Source: Actinomadura opuntiae
Lineage (GTDB): Bacteria > Actinomycetota > Actinomycetes > Streptosporangiales > Streptosporangiaceae
Assembly (NCBI RefSeq): GCF_030283205.1
Contig: NZ_JASNWF010000008.1
Coordinates: 186,001 to 250,000 of the forward strand
DNA: 64,000 nt
Direction: 5' to 3'
Below the pieces are notes generated by a model that saw only the letters and a program-made list of their open reading frames with translations, did no database searches and had not been told where the DNA came from. The translations under genes and the position numbers were made by a program. Shown in pieces: positions 59,781 through 64,000 of the stretch. Within the stretch, counting starts at the first letter, position 1. Every line of letters starts with the position of its first letter.

Positions 59781-60628
59781 CCGGTCAGGCTCACTGTTCC
59801 GCCGTTGCCCCAGAAGATGTAGGACAGCAGCAGGTTGACCATGACGATCGTCACCATGGACTCGCGGATCGCCTGCCCGGTCGCCAGGCCCACCCCGACC
59901 GGGCCGCCGGCGGCGTTGTAGCCGCGGTAGCAGTGGATCAGCACGATGATCACCGTGAAGACGACCACCTTGAGGACGCTGTAGAAGACGTCTATCGGCG
60001 GCAGGTACAGGTGGAAGTAGTAGTCGTAGATGCCGGGCGAGATGCCGAAGAAGTCGATCGAGATGATCCGGGTGGCGAAGAAGCTGGCGAACAGCGCCAG
60101 CAGGTACAGCGGGACGAGCGTGATCAGCGCCGCCGCCAGCCGGGTGCACACCAGGTAGGCGAGCGAGTTGATGCCCATGACCTCCAGGGCGTCGATCTCC
60201 TCGGAGATCCGCATCGCCCCGAGCTCGGCGGTGAACTGGCCGCCGAGCTGGAACACCATCGCGACGCCGGCGATGATCGGCGTCACCTCGCGCACGTTGG
60301 CGTAGCTGGCGATGATCCCGGCGAGCGACTGCACACCGACCCGCTGCAGCCCGGGGATGGCCTGCAGGCCGACGGTGGTGCCGGTGAAGAACGACATGAA
60401 GAAGATGACGACGACCATGCCGAGGCCCATCACGACCGCGCCGACGCCGGCGCTGATGTCGCTGACCTGCCGGATGACCGCCTTCAGATGCTTGCCCCGC
60501 GCGATGTCCACCACCATGTGGTGCAGGACCATCCCGGAGAAGACGAGGAACTCGGTGAACTCGGGATTGCGGGGGATCCACCGGCGGCGCAGGACGCGGG
60601 CCGCCCGGTACGGGACGATCGCGGTCAT
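59777..60628 (-). CDS. yrbEB: MlaE/YrbE-type permease B of the mce operon
   Basis: A 283-aa membrane protein of the MlaE permease family with five or six segments and the conserved cytoplasmic ISEEIDALEVMGINSLAYLV loop, thought to contact the ATPase. It lies 11 nt after YrbEA. The two form the inner-membrane part of a lipid or sterol importer powered by an MceG-type ATPase, which is not encoded here. Confidence 0.93.
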   Translation of the reverse strand: MTAIVPYRAARVLRRRWIPRNPEFTEFLVFSGMVLHHMVVDIARGKHLKAVIRQVSDISAGVGAVVMGLGMVVVIFFMSFFTGTTVGLQAIPGLQRVGVQSLAGIIASYANVREVTPIIAGVAMVFQLGGQFTAELGAMRISEEIDALEVMGINSLAYLVCTRLAAALITLVPLYLLALFASFFATRIISIDFFGISPGIYDYYFHLYLPPIDVFYSVLKVVVFTVIIVLIHCYRGYNAAGGPVGVGLATGQAIRESMVTIVMVNLLLSYIFWGNGGTVSLTG

Positions 60629-60639
60629 CGGGACTCCCG

Positions 60640-61461
60640 TCAGATCCGGGGCGGGAAGAGGCTGTAGGCCAGCGTGGACAGCACGTAGTTCGCCGCGAAC
60701 ACCAGCATCGCGGCGACGACCGCCGACTGGTTGACCGCGCGCCCGACGCCGCTCGCGCCGTACCGGCAGGTCATGCCCTTCCAGCAGGCCACCGCGGCGG
60801 CGATGAAGCCGAACACCCACGCCTTGAACAGGGTGATCAGCAGGTCGGACAGCTGCAGGAGCGAGGTCGCCCCGTCGAAGTAGGACCCGGGCGTCACCCC
60901 TTCCCGGATCACGTTGAAGAAGAAGCCCCCGGCGATGCCCGCCAGGATGATCAGCGAGCAGAGCATGACGCCGACCGTGCTGGCCGCCCAGAGCCGCGGC
61001 GTGACCAGCCGGTGCACCGGGTTGATGCCCATCACCTCCATGGCGTCCAGCTCGTCGCGGATCCGCCGCGAGCCGATGTCGGAGGTGATGGCCGAGCCGC
61101 CGGCCCCGGAGATCAGCAGGGCCGCCGCCATCGGCGCCACCTGCGTGACCAGGGCCTGCACGACGGTGGCGCCGGTGCCGGACTCGGCGCCGATCTGCCG
61201 GACGATCTGCCCGACCTGCAGCGCGATCGTGCCGCCGAGCGGCAGCGCGATCAGCATCACCGGCAGGGTCGTGACCCGGGCGATGAACCAGCACTGCTCG
61301 ATCCACTCGCCCCACCAGCGGCGCACGTCCCAGGTCTTGCGGAACCCCTCCAGCGTGATCGCGAACAGCAGGCCGGCCTGCTCCAGCCAGCCGAACAGCA
61401 GCCGTCGCGGCGCCCCGGCCCAGGAGGCGCGCGGTGCGCGGTGTTCCGCGGCCGCGGTCAT
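60640..61461 (-). CDS. yrbEA: MlaE/YrbE-type permease A of the mce operon
   Basis: A 273-aa MlaE-family permease, first gene of the nine-gene mce operon. The loop RRIRDELDAMEVMGINPVHRLVTPR is highly typical; several hydrophobic segments follow. ATG 61461 is chosen because the protein then begins as other YrbEA do; the ribosome site is weak (GGGGA) and an open frame continues upstream into the promoter repeats. Expression is likely set by the palindromes at 61523-61607. Confidence 0.92.
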   Translation of the reverse strand: MTAAAEHRAPRASWAGAPRRLLFGWLEQAGLLFAITLEGFRKTWDVRRWWGEWIEQCWFIARVTTLPVMLIALPLGGTIALQVGQIVRQIGAESGTGATVVQALVTQVAPMAAALLISGAGGSAITSDIGSRRIRDELDAMEVMGINPVHRLVTPRLWAASTVGVMLCSLIILAGIAGGFFFNVIREGVTPGSYFDGATSLLQLSDLLITLFKAWVFGFIAAAVACWKGMTCRYGASGVGRAVNQSAVVAAMLVFAANYVLSTLAYSLFPPRI

Positions 61462-61522
61462 GGGCGTGTCCCCTGCCGATCGCGCATCCTCTGCTCTCCT
61501 CGCCGGACGGCGGCCCGAACCG

Positions 61523-61607
61523 CTGTGAGAACTATCGGTGTCGACTTCGAGAGTACAGTTCTTCACTGTGAGAACATGAATAGGCATTCAGAGAGTCTGT
61601 GACTCTC
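61523..61607. promoter_or_regulatory. Cluster of operator-like repeats before the mce operon
   Basis: CTGTGAGAAC occurs exactly twice (61523-61532 and 61566-61575), 43 nt apart, about four helical turns. The second copy forms an imperfect palindrome with GTTCTTCAC (61558-61566). A separate perfect palindrome GAGAGTC-TGT-GACTCTC lies at 61591-61607. The GAGAA-type half-sites resemble the regulon at 2864, 7459 and 32467, though spacing differs. Confidence 0.5.
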
Positions 61608-61620
61608 ATCTCAGGCGAAT

Positions 61621-61651
61621 GACAGTACATCCCCGGTCACGCCGTACTGTC
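61621..61651. promoter_or_regulatory. Inverted repeat GACAGTAC-N15-GTACTGTC
   Basis: Perfect 8-nt arms with a 15-nt spacer lie upstream of the divergent TetR gene. It could be that regulator's own site and so also influence mce transcription. Confidence 0.45.
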
Positions 61652-61812
61652 AAGTGCCGTACGGAAAAGGATGCGGACGGTGCGTGACCGGGGGGTCGCC
61701 CTGGCCGCCGGGCCGCCGGGCCGACGACCGGCGGCTGCCGGCCCCGCTCCCCCGATACGATCGGGAGCGGAGGGGAAGCGGCCCCGGCCCGGGTGCGCGG
61801 GAGGCGAGAGGC

Positions 61813-62439
61813 ATGGCAACGCGCCGCCGGATCGGTGCACCGGACGCCCGGAACCGAGGCGTCCTGCTCGACGCCGCGGAACGCCTCATGCTGGAGGAGG
61901 GCTACGCCGCGGTGACCTCGCGGCGCGTCGCCGGCAGGGCCGGTCTCAAGCCCCAGCTCGTGCACTACTACTTCCGCACGATGGACGAGCTCTTCCTGGA
62001 GCTGTTCCGGCGCCGCGCGGAGGAGGGCCTGCGCCGGCAGGCGGAGGCGCTGTCCTCGCCCCGCCCGCTGCGCGCGCTCTGGGAGTTCAGCACCGACCCC
62101 GCCGCGGTGGCGCTGACGATGGAGTTCGCCGCGCTCGCCAACCACCGCAAGGACCTGCGCGCGGAGATCGCCCGCTACGCCGAGCGGTTCCGGCACGCGC
62201 AGGCCGAGGCCATGGCGGGCCTCGCGACCCGGTACGGGATCGACACCGCGGAGTTCCCGCCGATCGCACTGTCGCTGCTGATGACCAGCGTCGCGCGGGT
62301 CCTCGTGATGGAGGAGGCCGGCCTCGGCATGTCCGCCGGGCACGCCGAGGCCGTCGAGATCGTCGAGCGGTGCCTCCGCCGATACGAGGGCGGTCCGGAG
62401 GCCGCGGGCACGGCCCCCGGGCCGCCGGAGTCCCGCTAG
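61813..62439 (+). CDS. TetR family regulator next to the mce operon
   Basis: A 208-aa TetR protein: helix-turn-helix at about 31-54 (YAAVTSRRVAGRAGLKPQLVHYYF) and a helical ligand domain. ATG 61813 is preceded by GGAGG. It is divergent from the nine-gene mce operon, the arrangement seen for mce repressors, and convergent with the P450 gene. Ligand unknown; a lipid or steroid CoA ester is possible. Confidence 0.9.
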   Translation: MATRRRIGAPDARNRGVLLDAAERLMLEEGYAAVTSRRVAGRAGLKPQLVHYYFRTMDELFLELFRRRAEEGLRRQAEALSSPRPLRALWEFSTDPAAVALTMEFAALANHRKDLRAEIARYAERFRHAQAEAMAGLATRYGIDTAEFPPIALSLLMTSVARVLVMEEAGLGMSAGHAEAVEIVERCLRRYEGGPEAAGTAPGPPESR

Positions 62440-62465
62440 GGCGCGGCCGGCTCCGGCCGGGCGCA

Positions 62466-63674
62466 TCAGCGCAGGACGAGCGGCAGCGTCTCCCACCCCC
62501 GGACGGTCGAGGTCTGCGCGAGCCTGGCGCCGTCCCAGTCCACCTCCCAGCTCGGGAAGCGCCGCAGCAGCTCCTCCAGCGCGAGCCGGCCCTCCAGTCG
62601 GGCGAGCGCGGCGCCGAGGCAGTAGTGCGCGCCGACGCCGAACGCCAGATGCTGGCCGATCTTGCGATGGATGTCGAAGCGGTCCGGGTCGGGGTAGCGC
62701 CGCTCGTCGCGGTTGGCGGCCGCCGCGACGAGCATCAGGGCGCTGCCCTCCGGCACCGTCCGCCCGTGGAACTCCACATCCCTGTTCACGTAGCGCGCGA
62801 TATAGGGGCCGGGCGACTCGTAGCGCAGCACCTCCTCCACCGCGTTGTTGACCAGCGAGGGGTCGTCGACGATTTCCTGGCGCTGGTCGGGATGCTCGGC
62901 GAGGACCGAGGCGATCCACCCGATGAGCCGCCCGGTGGTCTCGTTGCCGGCGCCCGCGACGACCGTGCAGTAGGTGAGCACCTCGTCGCGGGTGAGGGTG
63001 CGCCGCTCCCCGTTCTCGTCCTCGAACTCCGCGGTCATCAGCATCGTCATGAGGTCGTCGGACGGGTTCTCGCGCCGCCAGTCGATGTAGTCGCCGAACA
63101 TGTCGTTGCTGAGGCCGGCGCCGCCGCGCACGTCCATCTGCCCGCCGGCCTCGGTGCGCAGGCTCTCGTCGGCGGACTCGCGCAGCGCGGGCAGGTCGGC
63201 CTCGGGGATCCCGAACAGCATGCCGATGACCCGCATCGGCATGTCGGTGGCGACGGCCTCGATGAGGTCGAACCGGTCCCGTCCCACGAGCGGGTCGAGG
63301 GTGCGCGCGCAGAACTCGCGCACCCGCGGCTCCAGCTCGGCGATGCGGCGCGGGGTGAAGACGCGGACCAGCAGCCTGCGGTGGATGTCGTGGATCTCGG
63401 GGTCCTCGAAGATGAGGGTGCCGGGCGGCATCTCGATGCCCGACTTGACGAACTCGAGGATGTTGCCGCGCGCCGAGGAGAACGCCTGCCAGTCCGGCAG
63501 GCACCGGTCCACGTCCTCGTACCGGCCGAGCGCGTAGAAGTCGTGCTTCTCGTTGTAGTAGAGAGGCGCCTCGTCTCGGAGCCTGCGGTACGTCGGGTAG
63601 GGGTCGGCGGTGAACCGCGGGTCGAAGGGGTCCCAGTAGAAGGCGTCGTCGGTGCTCATGTCGTCGGTGCTCAT
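62466..63674 (-). CDS. Cytochrome P450
   Basis: A 402-aa bacterial class I P450. Counting from ATG 63674: I-helix AGAGNETT (240-247) with the oxygen-activating acid-alcohol region, E281/R284 of the ExxR motif (EEVLRYE) and heme-ligating C352 in FGVGAHYCLG. It should hydroxylate a lipophilic substrate using a ferredoxin; the [3Fe-4S] protein at 3851 is a candidate. ATG 63674 is favoured by GGAGGG 5 nt before it; a GTG at 63692 and an ATG at 63659 are also in frame. It lies 14 nt after the SDR gene, so hydroxylation and alcohol oxidation are probably successive steps. Confidence 0.95.
   Translation of the reverse strand: MSTDDMSTDDAFYWDPFDPRFTADPYPTYRRLRDEAPLYYNEKHDFYALGRYEDVDRCLPDWQAFSSARGNILEFVKSGIEMPPGTLIFEDPEIHDIHRRLLVRVFTPRRIAELEPRVREFCARTLDPLVGRDRFDLIEAVATDMPMRVIGMLFGIPEADLPALRESADESLRTEAGGQMDVRGGAGLSNDMFGDYIDWRRENPSDDLMTMLMTAEFEDENGERRTLTRDEVLTYCTVVAGAGNETTGRLIGWIASVLAEHPDQRQEIVDDPSLVNNAVEEVLRYESPGPYIARYVNRDVEFHGRTVPEGSALMLVAAAANRDERRYPDPDRFDIHRKIGQHLAFGVGAHYCLGAALARLEGRLALEELLRRFPSWEVDWDGARLAQTSTVRGWETLPLVLR
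63645..63674 (-). repeat. Exact 15-bp tandem duplication at the P450 start
   Basis: Two identical 15-nt units (63645-63659 and 63660-63674) each encode MSTDD, so the gene carries two in-frame ATGs five codons apart. Only the first has GGAGGG at the right distance. Confidence 0.85.
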
Positions 63675-63688
63675 CTGGTCCCTCCGGG

Positions 63689-64000
63689 TCACTTGAGCAT
63701 CGAGCCGGCGTCGATGGGGAGCGGGACGCCGGTGATGTAGCGGCTCTCGTCCGAGACGAGGAAGAGAACGGCGTTGGCGATGTCCTCGGCCTCGACCCAG
63801 GGCACCGGGAGCGCGTTCATCATCTGCGAAATCGGCGCCATGTCCTCCTGGGTCGGGTTCTCCAGGTCGGGCCGGAACATCCGGTAGGTGAGGTCGTTCA
63901 GCAGCATCGGCGTGCCCACCTGGGTCGGGTGAACGGAGTTGACGCGGATGTTGTGCGCCGCCAGCTCGACGGCCATCGACCGCATGAGCCCGACCACGCC
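63689..64000 (-). CDS. Mycofactocin-type SDR, C-terminal part (cut by window end)
   Basis: At least the last 103 residues of a short-chain dehydrogenase; the N-terminus with the Rossmann motif and the catalytic Tyr lies outside. The segments VGLMRSMAVELAAHNIRVN, HPTQVGTPML, YRMFRPDLENPTQED and DESRYITGVPLPIDAG are those of the mycofactocin-associated subfamily, like the SDR at 2956. Apparent starts inside this stretch are internal. It is followed after 14 nt by the P450, so it probably oxidises the alcohol the P450 makes, or a neighbouring one. Confidence 0.88.
   Translation of the reverse strand, partial: GVVGLMRSMAVELAAHNIRVNSVHPTQVGTPMLLNDLTYRMFRPDLENPTQEDMAPISQMMNALPVPWVEAEDIANAVLFLVSDESRYITGVPLPIDAGSMLK

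Larger units (their letters stand above)
61462..61812. other. Divergent intergenic region between mce operon and TetR gene
   Basis: 351 nt without a convincing gene. The middle 61520-61655 is relatively AT-rich and holds several symmetric elements, listed separately. The outer parts are plain GC-rich DNA in which I see nothing further. It must contain promoters in both directions. Confidence 0.7.

Noticed and set aside
1..64000. Mobile element or recently acquired island
   Set aside because: No transposase, integrase, tRNA, phage gene or flanking direct repeat is visible, and base composition looks even throughout.
63960..64000. A complete short gene starting near 63997
   Set aside because: The residues are the interior and C-terminus of an SDR; the expected cofactor-binding half lies beyond the window.

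Overview
The window is GC-rich, gene-dense DNA with GTG/TTG starts, many 1-14 nt gene overlaps, a ten-protein Mce locus and several CoA-ester catabolic gene families present in many paralogues. This points to a lipid- or steroid-degrading actinomycete (an Actinomadura/Streptosporangiales-like organism fits, but the sequence alone does not fix the genus). I see no tRNA, rRNA, CRISPR array, transposase or prophage gene.

Region 1 (1-18.5 kb) is a CoA-thioester degradation block: enoyl-CoA hydratases, family III CoA-transferase, mycofactocin-type SDR, P450-type [3Fe-4S] ferredoxin, a fused zinc-ribbon/OB-fold-thiolase protein, alpha/beta hydrolases, a TetR regulator, two acyl-CoA ligases, one two-subunit acyl-CoA dehydrogenase (ACAD) and one ordinary ACAD, a hydroxyisobutyrate-dehydrogenase-like enzyme, a double-hotdog thioesterase, a DUF427 protein and a FabG-type SDR. 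Region 2 (18.6-34.2 kb) continues it: CoA-transferase, thiolase, a second TetR, an unfused OB-fold/thiolase-like pair, another ACAD, another ligase, two more two-subunit ACADs, a SnoaL-like protein, and a Rieske oxygenase followed by a small unknown protein. These genes could activate, oxidise, hydrate and cleave a polycyclic or branched carboxylic acid. Two palindromic motifs, GAGAANNNNNTTCTC and TGACNTCGANGTCA, recur at promoters and probably define two interleaved TetR regulons.

Region 3 (34.2-43.1 kb) is mixed: an amidohydrolase lacking its HxH motif, a ProC-like reductase, a BBE-type flavoprotein, an AraC regulator, a PLP decarboxylase, and a cupin/DUF2255/zinc alcohol dehydrogenase operon divergent from an XRE regulator. 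Region 4 (43.1-52.2 kb) is a glycoside unit: AraC regulator, two sugar ABC permeases, an alpha-L-rhamnosidase and a solute-binding lipoprotein, with no ATPase gene, followed by an MFS exporter and a TetR.

Region 5 (52.2-61.5 kb) is a complete mce operon on the minus strand (two YrbE permeases, six Mce proteins, one Mce-associated membrane protein), preceded by a repeat-rich promoter region and a divergent TetR. Region 6 (62.4-64 kb) holds a cytochrome P450 and the C-terminal part of a second mycofactocin-type SDR. Import by Mce, hydroxylation by P450/Rieske enzymes, alcohol oxidation by the SDRs, CoA activation and beta-oxidation with aldol-type cleavage form a coherent route. The actual substrate cannot be read from the sequence.
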